A stretch of 64,000 bases of DNA from Hyphobacterium marinum (GTDB taxonomy: Bacteria > Pseudomonadota > Alphaproteobacteria > Caulobacterales > Maricaulaceae): positions 1-64,000 of the forward strand of contig NZ_JAZDRO010000007.1 of NCBI RefSeq assembly GCF_036330325.1, given 5' to 3'. Position 1 is the first letter of the stretch. Each line of letters opens with the position of its first letter. The translations under genes were made by a program, and so were the position numbers. Of this stretch, positions 43,271 through 55,241 are shown one piece after another. Under the pieces are notes generated by a model. The model saw only the letters and a list, made by a program, of their open reading frames with translations, was not told where the DNA came from and made no database searches.

Positions 43271-44173
43271 ATGACCACACGTTTCGATTCCGCCGGCGCG
43301 CTCGGTTTTTTCTGGGCGGTCTTCACGGCCCGGCCGATCGTTTTTATCGGGCTGGCAATCTGGACGATTGTCTACACGGCCGGGCTGGGCGCGCTGCAAT
43401 ATGCGCCGACCGCGGCGTATATGGACGCGCTGAACAACCTGTCGAATACCGATGACCCGGCTGTCGTTTTCGCCACGGTCGGCAGCTTCTATGCAGCCTC
43501 CGGCCCGATCTGGCTGCTCGGGATTGCGGGATACATTCTTCTGGAAACGGCGTGGTTGCGGCTGTTCGTGCGCGGCGAGGGCAACCCGGTCTTTCCGTTC
43601 AAGCTGAGCAAGGACGAAGGCATGTTCACGCTGACCGGCCTGGCGCTGGTCGGCATCATGATCGGTGCCTATATCGGCTGGATCGTGGTCGCCATGATTG
43701 CCGCGACCGTCATCGCCCTGGCTTTGGCACCGATTTCGGCGACCGTGGCAACGGCGGCCGTTTTCATCGCCATGTTTGCACTGGCCTTGCCCTTTTTCTG
43801 GGTGATGATCCGGTTTTCGCCCGCGCTGGCCATGGCCGTGGACCGCCGCGCCTTTGTCCTGGGCGAGGCCTGGTCGGGAACCAAGGGCTGGTTCTGGTCG
43901 ATGCTGGGCAGCTATCTGATCGCCTTCCTCGTCATGCTGGTCATCGGTCTTGTCGGCCTCGCCGTGCTGTTTGTCATGGGATACAACCTCATCGGCATCA
44001 GTGCCGGGGTCACCTTCCCGCCATTCGAGGTGATGCTGGCCTTCTACATCGTCCAGGCCGTGATCGCGCTCATCCCGCAAGCGATGTTCCGCGGCATTGC
44101 CGTCCGCGCCGCCCAGCAAATCGGCGAGGCTGGCAGTCCGCCCGCGACACCGGCCGATGGCGGTGGAGGCTGA
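43271..44173 (+). CDS. integral membrane protein, paralogue 3
   Basis: This 300-residue protein has about six helices. The lead-in is MTTRFDSAGALGFFWAVF. Motif 1 is WLRLFVRGEGNPVFPFKLSKDEGMF (DE at 115-116); motif 2 is RFSPALAMAVDRRAFVLGEA then TKGWFW. The C-terminus ends in TPADGGGG. The last codons, ATGGCGGTGGAGGCTGA, look like the ATGGCTGA junction of the next two genes with nine bases inserted. These bases also make a GGTGGAGG ribosome-binding site for the next gene. Confidence 0.72.
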   Translation: MTTRFDSAGALGFFWAVFTARPIVFIGLAIWTIVYTAGLGALQYAPTAAYMDALNNLSNTDDPAVVFATVGSFYAASGPIWLLGIAGYILLETAWLRLFVRGEGNPVFPFKLSKDEGMFTLTGLALVGIMIGAYIGWIVVAMIAATVIALALAPISATVATAAVFIAMFALALPFFWVMIRFSPALAMAVDRRAFVLGEAWSGTKGWFWSMLGSYLIAFLVMLVIGLVGLAVLFVMGYNLIGISAGVTFPPFEVMLAFYIVQAVIALIPQAMFRGIAVRAAQQIGEAGSPPATPADGGGG

Positions 44174-45149
44174 TCGGGTGGCGGTCACAGAAACGCGCCA
44201 CAGCGAACCGGACAGTCTCAATGCGTCGGCCGCCTTTGCCCATGCCACTGCGGTAATACGCAAGGCACCGGAGCGGGCCCTGGCCATCGCGCTTTGGGAA
44301 TATGGACTGTTCTGCGCGCTCAATCTCGCGGCGATCCTCGCATTCCCGGTTCTGGTACAGGTCCAGGTCAGCGGGCCGGAAGCCATGAACCCGGCCATGA
44401 TGCCGGCCATCATGGCGGCTCAGGGACTTCTGGCCTTGGGGTCACTGATCGTCGTGGTCCTGGTCGAGCCAGCCTGGCAGCGGCTTTATGCGCGCGGGGA
44501 AACCGGGGACCGCTTTCTGTTCCGTATCGGTCCGGATGAAGGTCGCTTTGGCCTCGCCATCCTGACCCAACTCGGCCTCGGGGTCGGTTTCTGGATCGTC
44601 GCCGCGATTGCCGGAGGGCTGGTCTATGGAGCGGTGGCGCTGACACAGGATGCCGGGCCGATCCTGTCTGTCCTGGTGCCGACCATCGCGGCGATCCTGG
44701 CCGTGCCACCGGCGTTGGCCGTCCTGTTGTTTGTCATCTGCCTCAGCCTGCCCCTGTTCGCCGGCATGGTCGCGCGGCAGGACTTCAATCCGTTCGGCCA
44801 TGCGCGCGCAGCGCTCAAGGCCCTGCTGCCAACGGGCCGGATCGTTGGTTATTTCATCCTGACCTGTATCGCCGTCCTTGTCGGTGTTGGCCTGATCACG
44901 CTGCCGTTCCGGCTGTTATTCATGCTGTTCAGCGGTGAGGAAACGAACCGCGTCATCGCCGCCCTGTCGATGTTGCTGACTTTTGTCTCGAGCCTGTTCA
45001 TCCACTTTGTGGTGGCAAACCTGTCGCGCGGGATCGGGGCCTATCTGGCGCTACATTTCTCCGGCCGGACCAATCCGCTTCTGGCGGACGCCTCCGGCCC
45101 CGAAACAGCACCGGGTGCCGCGCCAACCGTGGCGCGAAATGATGGCTGA
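44157..45149 (+). CDS. integral membrane protein, paralogue 4
   Basis: Two starts are possible. ATG at 44157 overlaps the previous gene and matches the MA(V/E)... start of copies 5 and 6, giving 330 residues. GTG at 44178 has GGAGG eight bases upstream. I list the first. There are about six helices. Motif 1 is RLYARGETGDRFLFRIGPDEGRFGL (DE at 127-128). Motif 2 is weaker: LFAGMVARQDFNPFGHARAALKALL. The last residues, RNDG, end in the shared ATGGCTGA junction. Confidence 0.7.
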   Translation: MAVEADRVAVTETRHSEPDSLNASAAFAHATAVIRKAPERALAIALWEYGLFCALNLAAILAFPVLVQVQVSGPEAMNPAMMPAIMAAQGLLALGSLIVVVLVEPAWQRLYARGETGDRFLFRIGPDEGRFGLAILTQLGLGVGFWIVAAIAGGLVYGAVALTQDAGPILSVLVPTIAAILAVPPALAVLLFVICLSLPLFAGMVARQDFNPFGHARAALKALLPTGRIVGYFILTCIAVLVGVGLITLPFRLLFMLFSGEETNRVIAALSMLLTFVSSLFIHFVVANLSRGIGAYLALHFSGRTNPLLADASGPETAPGAAPTVARNDG

Positions 45150-46065
45150 AACACGGTTCCATATCGCCGCGGCAGCGTTCCGCTTCTTTATTGTCGCTAA
45201 GCGGAATCCGCTCGGATTTCTCTGGCTAACCATATGGTCAGTGGTGCCGGTGATCGTCCTTTATGGCGGCCTTTTAATTCTGATGGTGCCGCTGGCGGCG
45301 CAGGATTCGGCCGAACACACTCAGACGATGATACGGGTGTTCACCTGGGTGCCACTCATCGTCATTGGAAGCATAATCTTCTTTCTCAGTTTGGCGACGG
45401 CCTGGATCCGGTTTCTGCTCCACGGCCGTAACAAGCCGGTCATCCCGATCCGGCTCGGCGCAGACGAAGGCCGCGTCTTCGTCACCGGCCTCGTCGTGAC
45501 CGTCGTGATGTGGGCGGTTCAGTTCGCGCTGATCATTCCGGTGATGATTGTCGCCGCTTCAGTTGGCCTGTTCACGGACCAGGCCGGCCAAGCGGCGTCG
45601 GATGCCGCCATGATCGTGCTGATAATGGCCATGTATGGGCCGATGATCGCCGTAACCCTTTATTTCTCGGTCCGGCTCTACCCCGCGTTCGGGCTTTCCG
45701 TGCTTGAGCGGCGGATATTCACTTTTGACGCCTGGCCCGCGTCGAAGGGCGTGTACTGGCCGGCCCTGGGGGCGGTCATCCTGTCCTGGATCGTCGTGCT
45801 CGTGATCTATGTCGCATTACTTGGGCTGGCCTTCCTGCCCCTGGCCGTGGACGGCTATGCGGACTCTCAGGCGGAGGCGCTGTCGAGTGGTTCCCTGATC
45901 GGGTTTATCGGCGTCTTCGAAGCGATCATGATCGTGGTCGGATGCATTATGATGGTCTGGATGAGTGCTATCCCCTTTGGCCCGATTGCCTATATCGCGG
46001 AACGACATCATCAATTGAAGGCTATGGCGGACGTGATGCCTGCTGCCACGCCCAGCGATGGCTGA
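45142..46065 (+). CDS. integral membrane protein, paralogue 5
   Basis: This 307-residue protein has about six helices. The start at 45142 (MAETRFHIAAAAFRFFIVAKR) is chosen because copy 6 begins MAEPRFDIVAAAFHIVTLARR. Motif 1 is WIRFLLHGRNKPVIPIRLGADEGR (DE at 108-109); motif 2 is RLYPAFGLSVLERRIFTFDAW then SKGVYW. It overlaps copy 4 by the eight bases ATGGCTGA and copy 6 by the same eight bases, so the three are translationally coupled. Confidence 0.74.
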   Translation: MAETRFHIAAAAFRFFIVAKRNPLGFLWLTIWSVVPVIVLYGGLLILMVPLAAQDSAEHTQTMIRVFTWVPLIVIGSIIFFLSLATAWIRFLLHGRNKPVIPIRLGADEGRVFVTGLVVTVVMWAVQFALIIPVMIVAASVGLFTDQAGQAASDAAMIVLIMAMYGPMIAVTLYFSVRLYPAFGLSVLERRIFTFDAWPASKGVYWPALGAVILSWIVVLVIYVALLGLAFLPLAVDGYADSQAEALSSGSLIGFIGVFEAIMIVVGCIMMVWMSAIPFGPIAYIAERHHQLKAMADVMPAATPSDG

Positions 46066-46878
46066 GCCCCGTTTCGATATCGTCGCGGCGGCATTTCACA
46101 TCGTGACACTGGCCCGGCGGTATCCTCGGGAAATGCGAAAGCTCGGATTGTCCGCCGCTCTATTCTTTTCTGTCTTTGTTATTCTGGTTTTCGCCGTCGA
46201 GATGGCACCGGGCGTTGAGCCTGGACCGATGACCGAGTTGTTCAAATTGCCGGGAACGCTGGCGCTTTGGATCTTGATCTGGCTCGTTCCGGTCGCGGTG
46301 ATGCGCCTCGGGATGACCGGTGAAACGACTGGCGTGGCGGGGCTTGGATTCGGCGGGGACGAGTTTCGGGTCGGCTTTGGATTTTGGCTGATGGGGTTCC
46401 CGGCCTCGCTGGCATCAATACCGACCATGATGATTGCAATTCCACTTATCGGACTGGCGCAAGCGACGGAAAATCTCGCAGTGGTAATTCCGGTAATCTT
46501 CGCAGGGCTGACTTTCGGTTTTTCCGGGTATGCCTATGTCATGGCGCGGCTGGGTCCGGGACTGGCTCTGTCAATCCGGAACAAAGAATTCTACGTCACC
46601 CGTACATGGCGTGCGACACATCCGATCCGTTGGCGGCTTCTTCTGGTCTGGCTGCCCTGGTGGCTGCTCTATTTCAGTCTGACATTTTTCGGCTTGTTGG
46701 CATTTCCGCGCGGCTTGGCCATCGCGGGTGGATATACCGCCGCGATTGTTCAGACCCTCTTTGGGGCCGGTGTCGTGATTTTGTTCTCGATGGCGGCTGC
46801 CACGCAGACCTATGTCATGGACTATCTATTGCGGCGCTATCCAGCTGCAGCCTCGAAGATCGGGGCTTCTCCCGCGCC

Positions 46879-46882
<4 letters not shown>
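46058..46882 (+). CDS. integral membrane protein, paralogue 6
   Basis: This 274-residue protein has about six helices. The lead-in MAEPRFDIVAAAFHIVTLARR is nearly the same as in copy 5. Motif 1 has decayed at its start (MRLGMTGETTGVAGLGFGGDEFRVG, DE at 101-102); motif 2 is RLGPGLALSIRNKEFYVTRTW then RWRLLLVWL. The stop (TAA) overlaps the stop of the convergent uvrA gene. The DNA is slightly less GC-rich than copies 2-4. Confidence 0.72.
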
Positions 46883-49866
<2,984 letters not shown>

Positions 49867-49925
49867 GGACTTGGGGACCTCGTTGCGGTCAACTCGCGCG
49901 CGACTCGCCGGACATTTGACCGGCG

Positions 49926-49940
49926 GAACATTATGTGAAC
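49926..49940. promoter_or_regulatory. SOS (LexA) box between uvrA and ssb
   Basis: The plus strand reads GAAC, seven bases, GAAC; the minus strand is therefore GTTC-ACATAAT-GTTC, an exact match to the alphaproteobacterial LexA consensus GTTC-N7-GTTC. It is 60 bases from the uvrA start and 56 bases from the ssb start, so it could govern both. Confidence 0.8.
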
Positions 49941-49995
49941 AAATAGCCCGCGTCCACACGCGGGCCACAGCAATTCTGATGGAGAAGATGGGGAT

Positions 49996-50481
49996 ATGGC
50001 GGGCAGCGTCAACAAAGTCATTCTGGTGGGTAATCTCGGACGCGATCCGGAAATCCGCCGGCTGAACTCCGGCGACCCGGTCGCCAATCTGCGCATCGCG
50101 ACGAGCGAGACCTGGCGCGACAAGTCTTCGGGCGAGCGCAAGGAAAAGACCGAATGGCACAACGTCGTGATTTTCAACGAAAATCTGTGCAAGGTCGCTG
50201 AGAACTACCTGCGCAAGGGCTCCAAGGTCTATATCGAGGGATCGCTGCAGACCCGGAAGTGGCAGGACCAGTCCGGTCAGGACAAATACACGACTGAAGT
50301 CGTGCTGCAGAAATTCCGCGGTGAGCTGCAAATGCTCGATTCGCGTGGTGAAGGCGGCGGTGGTGGCGGGGGCTATGACTCCGGCGACAGCTATTCGGGC
50401 GGCGGCGGCCGTTCGCAAGGCGGCAGCGGGCCGAAGGAAAACTTCCGCAATGACGATCTCGACGACGAGATTCCCTTCTAG
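49996..50481 (+). CDS. ssb: single-stranded DNA-binding protein
   Basis: This 161-residue SSB has an OB fold (about 1-112) with VNKVILVGNLGRDPEIR, EKTEWHNVVIF and GSKVYIEGSLQTRKWQDQ, then a Gly/Ser-rich linker and the acidic tip DDLDDEIPF that recruits repair and replication proteins. It is divergent from uvrA and shares the SOS box region. ATG at 49996 follows ATGGGGAT. Confidence 0.96.
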   Translation: MAGSVNKVILVGNLGRDPEIRRLNSGDPVANLRIATSETWRDKSSGERKEKTEWHNVVIFNENLCKVAENYLRKGSKVYIEGSLQTRKWQDQSGQDKYTTEVVLQKFRGELQMLDSRGEGGGGGGGYDSGDSYSGGGGRSQGGSGPKENFRNDDLDDEIPF

Positions 50482-50507
50482 TCATCCGGATGGTTTTTAA
50501 GTCTGGT

Positions 50508-50577
50508 CTGCATCCGCCGGGCGACGGCGGGTGCAGTCCGGGCTAGTCTTGGCCCCGCGCCTGCAAGGCGGGCGCGG
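50508..50577. other. two consecutive hairpins after ssb
   Basis: Hairpin one at 50508-50536 has arms CTGCATCCGCCG and CGGCGGGTGCAG (one wobble) with loop GGCGA. Hairpin two at 50555-50577 has arms CCGCGCC and GGCGCGG. No T-run follows either, so they are not standard intrinsic terminators. They may stabilise the ssb message end or form part of the leader of the next gene, which starts at 50599. Confidence 0.5.
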
Positions 50578-50598
50578 TAGCCACCGGAGTGACTGTCC

Positions 50599-51303
50599 AT
50601 GATACGCGCCCTGATTCCCGTCCTTGCCCTGACGCTGGCCGCGCCAGCCATCGCGCAGGACGCTATCATCCTTTCTCAGCAGGGCGACGGAACGCACCGT
50701 CCGCAACTGCGCGAAGTGCAGGGCGCGAACAATGTCACCACCTATTACGTAATCGGGGACGGGGCGTTCGGCGACGTATTCGGCGCATTGGCCGAACTGA
50801 TACAGCGGCCCGATACCGCCAATCGCGAAGTCGCCGACTTCCTGTGGGAAAACCGGGACGTCAATCCGCCCGCCTTCCTGATGGAAGCGGCACGGCGGTA
50901 TGCGTCAATTGATCCGGACCGGTCGGCGCAGGCCTACTTCCTCGGCCGCGCGCGGATCGTCTATGACGCGATGCGTTGTTCGGACTCTACCGCGCTACAG
51001 GCCATTCCCATCATCAACGAGTTTGCCGGTCCGGAAATGGCCACCGTGCTGTCGGACCCCGCGCGCATCCATGCCCAGCTCAGCGCGGTCTATTCCTCGG
51101 GGGAGGCGTTCACCAGTCCAGCCTCGCCCTGGTGGATCTGCTCTTCGGCGGATTCGGTGTTTTTCGCCGCCGTCAACAATCAGCCAATCACCCGTAATGA
51201 ATGGCTGAAACAGCAGACCGAATGGAGCGTGGTACGTGACGGTGTGAACCGGAACATGCTGACGAATATCCGGCTCGCTGAAACGGCGATGAATGGACAA
51301 TAA
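50599..51303 (+). CDS. secreted protein of unknown function
   Basis: This 234-residue protein has a signal peptide ending AIA at about residue 19. The mature protein is mostly helical, with two Cys (MRCSDS, WICSSAD) about 56 residues apart that could pair. There is no motif I recognise. An ACCGGAGTG stretch lies 10-15 bases before the ATG. It is transcribed like ssb but separated by the hairpins, and is followed by the broken EF-hand gene. Confidence 0.65.
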   Translation: MIRALIPVLALTLAAPAIAQDAIILSQQGDGTHRPQLREVQGANNVTTYYVIGDGAFGDVFGALAELIQRPDTANREVADFLWENRDVNPPAFLMEAARRYASIDPDRSAQAYFLGRARIVYDAMRCSDSTALQAIPIINEFAGPEMATVLSDPARIHAQLSAVYSSGEAFTSPASPWWICSSADSVFFAAVNNQPITRNEWLKQQTEWSVVRDGVNRNMLTNIRLAETAMNGQ

Positions 51304-51389
51304 GGGCTATCAGGACGCTTTTTTCGTGGCGTCCTGACAGGATTCCGATTGAAGTCCGGCGCGGCGATGGCCGTGGTCGCGGCGGGGAA

Positions 51390-51637
51390 ATGACCGATGC
51401 CGAGTTTACAGGCCGCTATGTCGCCCTGAAGCATGCCAGCTTCGTCGCGCTGGACCGTGATGCGAATTCCCATGTTACGCCGAGGAGCTGGCCAATGCTC
51501 TGGGCGGAATCGCGTACGACGCGGCGTCGGTCGAGCGCAATTCGCGCCCGCCTGACGTCATGGCCCGCGAGCGGATCGCCGACTTTGACACGAATGGCGA
51601 TGGCCGGCTCAGCGTCGCCGAGTTCGCCGCCAGTTAA
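51390..51637 (+). pseudogene. EF-hand protein gene broken by a one-base frameshift
   Basis: From ATG at 51390 the frame codes MTDAEFTGRYVALKHASF and then a calcium loop DRDANSHVTP (about 51453-51483). The natural continuation EELANALGG is in another frame, starting at GAGGAGCTGGCC about 51485. That frame runs to FDTNGDGRLSVAEFAAS and stops at 51637, adding a second, canonical EF-hand loop. Losing one base after ACGCC explains the break. The 5' side also reads GDGRGRGGEM in frame without a start codon, so the gene may have lost its N-terminus. A sequencing error is possible. Confidence 0.65.
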
Positions 51638-51870
51638 ACCAGCGCCATTTCAACGGGATACGGCCACCGGTTCTGCCGGTGGCCATTTCCGTATCCGGTC
51701 TTTTCCAAGCTGCGTCCGGAGCGCCCCGCGCGTTTGCCCCGCAGGGCGCGGATTGGTAGGCTGCAAGCCAGTTTTTCCGGCGCGATTCCCGTCGCGCGAC
51801 AGGCCGTGACGCAACCCGGTCCACCGGTGCGGCCAGACCCGAGACCAGACCCGAAAGACGAGGGGCTTCC

Positions 51871-54636
51871 TTGAGCGACGAAACCGACGAAATCACTGGC
51901 GGCCCCGGTCAACCGGATCGCCCGGACGGCCCGACGATCTCCATCGAGGAGGAGATGCGCTCCTCCTATCTTGATTACGCGATGAGCGTGATCGTCAGCC
52001 GCGCCATTCCCGATGCGCGGGACGGTCTGAAGCCTGTGCACCGGCGCATTCTCTACGCGATGCACGAGGGCGGCTACACGCACGACAAGCCCTACCGCAA
52101 GTGCGCCAACGTCGTCGGTGACGTGATGGGTCGCTATCACCCGCACGGTGACAGCGCGATCTACGACGCCCTTGTGCGGATGGCTCAGCCTTTCTCGATG
52201 AGCCTGGAACTGATCGACGGGCAGGGCAATTTCGGCTCGGTCGACGGCGACCCGGCCGCGGCGATGCGCTATACCGAGTGCCGAATGGACCCGGCGGCCG
52301 AAGCGCTGCTCGCGGACATCGAGAAAAGCACGGTCGATTTCGAACCGACGTACGACTCCTCCCGCGAGGAGCCGCGTGTCTTGCCGGCGCGCTATCCCAA
52401 CCTGCTCGTCAACGGGGCGGGTGGTATCGCGGTCGGCATGGCGACCAATATCCCGCCACACAATCTGGGCGAGATCGTCGATGCGACGCTCGCCATCATG
52501 GACAATCCGGAATTGACCGATGCCGAACTGCTCGACATCGTGCCGGGACCGGACTTCCCGACCGGCGCATTGATTGTTGGCCGCGCCGGTTCACGACAGG
52601 GCCTGTCAACCGGGCGCGGCTCGGTCATCATGCGCGCCAAGGCGACGGTCGAGACCATTCGCAAGGACCGCGAGGCGATCATCGTTCACGCCATTCCCTT
52701 CCAGGTGAACAAGGCGACGATGATCGAGAAGATCGCCGAACTGGTCCACGACAAGCGCGTGGAAGGCATTTCCGACCTGCGCGACGAATCTGACCGCTCG
52801 GGCATGCGCGTCGTCATCGAACTGAAGAAGGACGCCAATGCCGAGGTGATCCTCAACCAGCTTTACCGCTGGTCCCAGCTGCAGACGAGCTTTGGCATGA
52901 ACATGCTGGCGCTGGTCGACGGCCGGCCCCAGCAGATGGGGCTGCGCGGCTTCCTCGACGTCTTCCTTCGCTTCCGCGAGGAAGTCGTGGCCCGGCGTGC
53001 CAAACACGAACTGATGAAGGCGCGCGACCGCGCTCACGTCATTGTCGGTCTGGCGCTGGCGGTCGCGAATATCGACGAGGTCATCGCACTGATCCGGGCT
53101 GCACCGAACCCGGCGACGGCACGCGAACAGCTGATGGCGCGCGACTGGCCGGCCAAGGATGTCGCGCCTCTGGTACGCCTCGTTGCCGACCCGCGCTCGA
53201 TGCTGGATGACAATGGCAATCTGCGCCTGACCGAAGAGCAGGCGAAGGCCATTCTCGATCTGCGCCTGAACCGGTTGACCGGGCTGGGCCGGGACGAGCT
53301 CGGCAATGAGGCGCAAGGCCTGTCCGAGCAGATCCGCGACCTGCTGGACATTCTGCGGTCGCGCGCCCGCGTGCTCGACATCATCCGCGATGAGCTGCGT
53401 GAGGCGAAGGAAAAATTCGCTGTGCCGCGCCGCACCGAAATTCTCGACGTCGAACTGGAAGTCGAGGACGAGGACCTGATCGCGCGCGAAGACATGGTCG
53501 TGACCGTCACGCACGGTGGCTATGTCAAGCGCACCGCGCTTTCCGACTACCGGGCGCAGCGCCGGGGCGGCAAGGGCCGTTCGGGCATGTCGATGAAGGA
53601 CGAGGATTTCGTTGCCTCGCTCTTCGTGGCCTCGACCCACGCGCCGCTTCTGTTCTTCTCGTCGGACGGCATGGTGTACAAGACCAAGACTTGGCGGCTG
53701 CCGCTTGGCGCGCCGAACACGCGGGGCAAGGCGCTGGTCAACATGCTGCCGCTCGCCGAGGGCGAAATCATCACCTCGGTGATGGCGCTGCCCGAGGACG
53801 AGAGCGAGTGGGACAAGCTGGACGTGATGTTCGCGACGACGGCGGGCACGATCAGGCGCAACAAGCTGTCCGACTTCGTTCAGGTCAATCGCAATGGCAA
53901 GATCGCGATGAAGCTTGAGGGCGAGGACCGCATCGTCGGTGTCCGCATGTGCACCGAGGATGATGACGTCCTGCTGACCACCCACAATGGCCGCGCGATC
54001 CGCTTCCGGGCCACCGATGTGCGCGTCTTTGCAGGCCGATCGTCGATTGGCGTGCGCGGTGTGAAACTGGGCAAGAAGGACCACGTTATCTCGATGGCGA
54101 TCCTGCGCCATGTCGAGAATGATCCGGCCGAAGCCCGCGCCTATCTCAAACACGCCTCGGCCATGCGCCGGGCGGCGGGTGATGATGCCGCTGACGATGC
54201 GATTTCGATGGAAGAGGGCGATGAAGCAGCCTTGACGCCGGAACGGATCGCAGAGCTTGGTGCCGCCGAGGAGTTCGTTCTCACGGTGGCGGCCGACGGC
54301 ATCGGCAAGCGGTCCTCGGCCTATGAATACCGCGTCATGAACCGGGGCGGGCAGGGCGTTGCCGCCCATGATCTCTCGCGCGGCGTACCGCTCTCGGCGA
54401 GTTTCCCGGTGGAAGACTCCGACCAGATCATGGCGGTCACCGATGGCGGGCAACTGATCCGCTTCCCGGTCGACACGGTGCGGATCGCGGGCCGGGCCAC
54501 CAAGGGCGTCATGCTGCTGCGTATCGGCAAGGACGAGAATGTCGTCTCGGTCGTGCGTATCGAGGATTCCGGTGAGGAAGAGCCTGACGAGGCCGAGGGT
54601 GATACCAAAGTCGGCGAGGATCCGTCTGAATCATGA
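51871..54636 (+). CDS. gyrA: DNA gyrase subunit A
   Basis: This 921-residue type II topoisomerase subunit introduces negative supercoils with GyrB. The start is TTG at 51871, AGGGG five bases upstream. The catalytic Tyr is in AAMRYTECR (Y134). The quinolone-resistance region reads HPHGDSAIYDALVRMAQ with S95 and D99 (E. coli S83, D87), the susceptible residues. The GyrA box QRRGGKG in the C-terminal beta-pinwheel separates it from ParC. An acidic insertion near 773-790 (DDAADDAISMEEGDE) and an acidic C-terminal tail are present. Confidence 0.96.
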   Translation: MSDETDEITGGPGQPDRPDGPTISIEEEMRSSYLDYAMSVIVSRAIPDARDGLKPVHRRILYAMHEGGYTHDKPYRKCANVVGDVMGRYHPHGDSAIYDALVRMAQPFSMSLELIDGQGNFGSVDGDPAAAMRYTECRMDPAAEALLADIEKSTVDFEPTYDSSREEPRVLPARYPNLLVNGAGGIAVGMATNIPPHNLGEIVDATLAIMDNPELTDAELLDIVPGPDFPTGALIVGRAGSRQGLSTGRGSVIMRAKATVETIRKDREAIIVHAIPFQVNKATMIEKIAELVHDKRVEGISDLRDESDRSGMRVVIELKKDANAEVILNQLYRWSQLQTSFGMNMLALVDGRPQQMGLRGFLDVFLRFREEVVARRAKHELMKARDRAHVIVGLALAVANIDEVIALIRAAPNPATAREQLMARDWPAKDVAPLVRLVADPRSMLDDNGNLRLTEEQAKAILDLRLNRLTGLGRDELGNEAQGLSEQIRDLLDILRSRARVLDIIRDELREAKEKFAVPRRTEILDVELEVEDEDLIAREDMVVTVTHGGYVKRTALSDYRAQRRGGKGRSGMSMKDEDFVASLFVASTHAPLLFFSSDGMVYKTKTWRLPLGAPNTRGKALVNMLPLAEGEIITSVMALPEDESEWDKLDVMFATTAGTIRRNKLSDFVQVNRNGKIAMKLEGEDRIVGVRMCTEDDDVLLTTHNGRAIRFRATDVRVFAGRSSIGVRGVKLGKKDHVISMAILRHVENDPAEARAYLKHASAMRRAAGDDAADDAISMEEGDEAALTPERIAELGAAEEFVLTVAADGIGKRSSAYEYRVMNRGGQGVAAHDLSRGVPLSASFPVEDSDQIMAVTDGGQLIRFPVDTVRIAGRATKGVMLLRIGKDENVVSVVRIEDSGEEEPDEAEGDTKVGEDPSES

Positions 54637-54752
54637 ACGATCAGCCGGGGTCTGACATCGCCACGGGTGTCAAATCCCTGCCGTCATGGCATGGTGGACC
54701 TGTCGCCGCTTAATCCGTCGCGGCCTATCCCGAAGTTCCGCCTGGAGCAGTC

Positions 54753-55241
54753 ATGACCCTCACCGCGCTTTATCCCGGCACGTTCGACCCGCTGACCAAT
54801 GGGCATGTCGACATCATCAAGCGCGCTGTGAAAATCGTCGACCGGCTGGTCATCGGTGTCGCGATCAACCGCGACAAGGGACCGCTTTTTTCCATCGACG
54901 AGCGGGTGGCCATGGTCCAGGCCGAAATGGCATCGCTGTCCGACCGCGCACAGATCGAGGTGCGCCCGTTTGAGAGCCTGCTGATGCATTTCGCCGAGGA
55001 AGTCGGGGCGCAGGTGATCGTGCGCGGCCTGCGGGCGGTGTCGGACTTCGAGTATGAATTCCAGATGGTCGGGATGAATCAGCGTCTCAATCCCGACATA
55101 GAAACAGTCTTTCTGATGGCCGATCCGCGCCACCAGGCCATCGCCTCGCGGCTGGTCAAGGAAATCGCCCGGCTGGGCGGCAATATCGACGGTTTCGTGC
55201 CCGCGGCCGTGCGGGAACAGTTGAAGGAGAAGTTCCGGTGA
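54753..55241 (+). CDS. coaD: phosphopantetheine adenylyltransferase
   Basis: This 162-residue enzyme makes dephospho-CoA from ATP and phosphopantetheine. The nucleotidyl-transferase motif is LYPGTFDPLTNGHVDII, with RGLRAVSDFEYEFQM and the ISS-type SRLVKEIARLGG later in the chain. Its stop overlaps the GTG of the following cyclophilin gene (GTGA), so the two are coupled. A 116-base gap without visible features separates it from gyrA. Confidence 0.95.
   Translation: MTLTALYPGTFDPLTNGHVDIIKRAVKIVDRLVIGVAINRDKGPLFSIDERVAMVQAEMASLSDRAQIEVRPFESLLMHFAEEVGAQVIVRGLRAVSDFEYEFQMVGMNQRLNPDIETVFLMADPRHQAIASRLVKEIARLGGNIDGFVPAAVREQLKEKFR

Noticed and set aside
49867..50418. In-frame extension of uvrA
   Set aside because: UvrA normally begins close to KTISVRGAREHNLKN. 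The extension crosses the SOS box and ssb in antisense.
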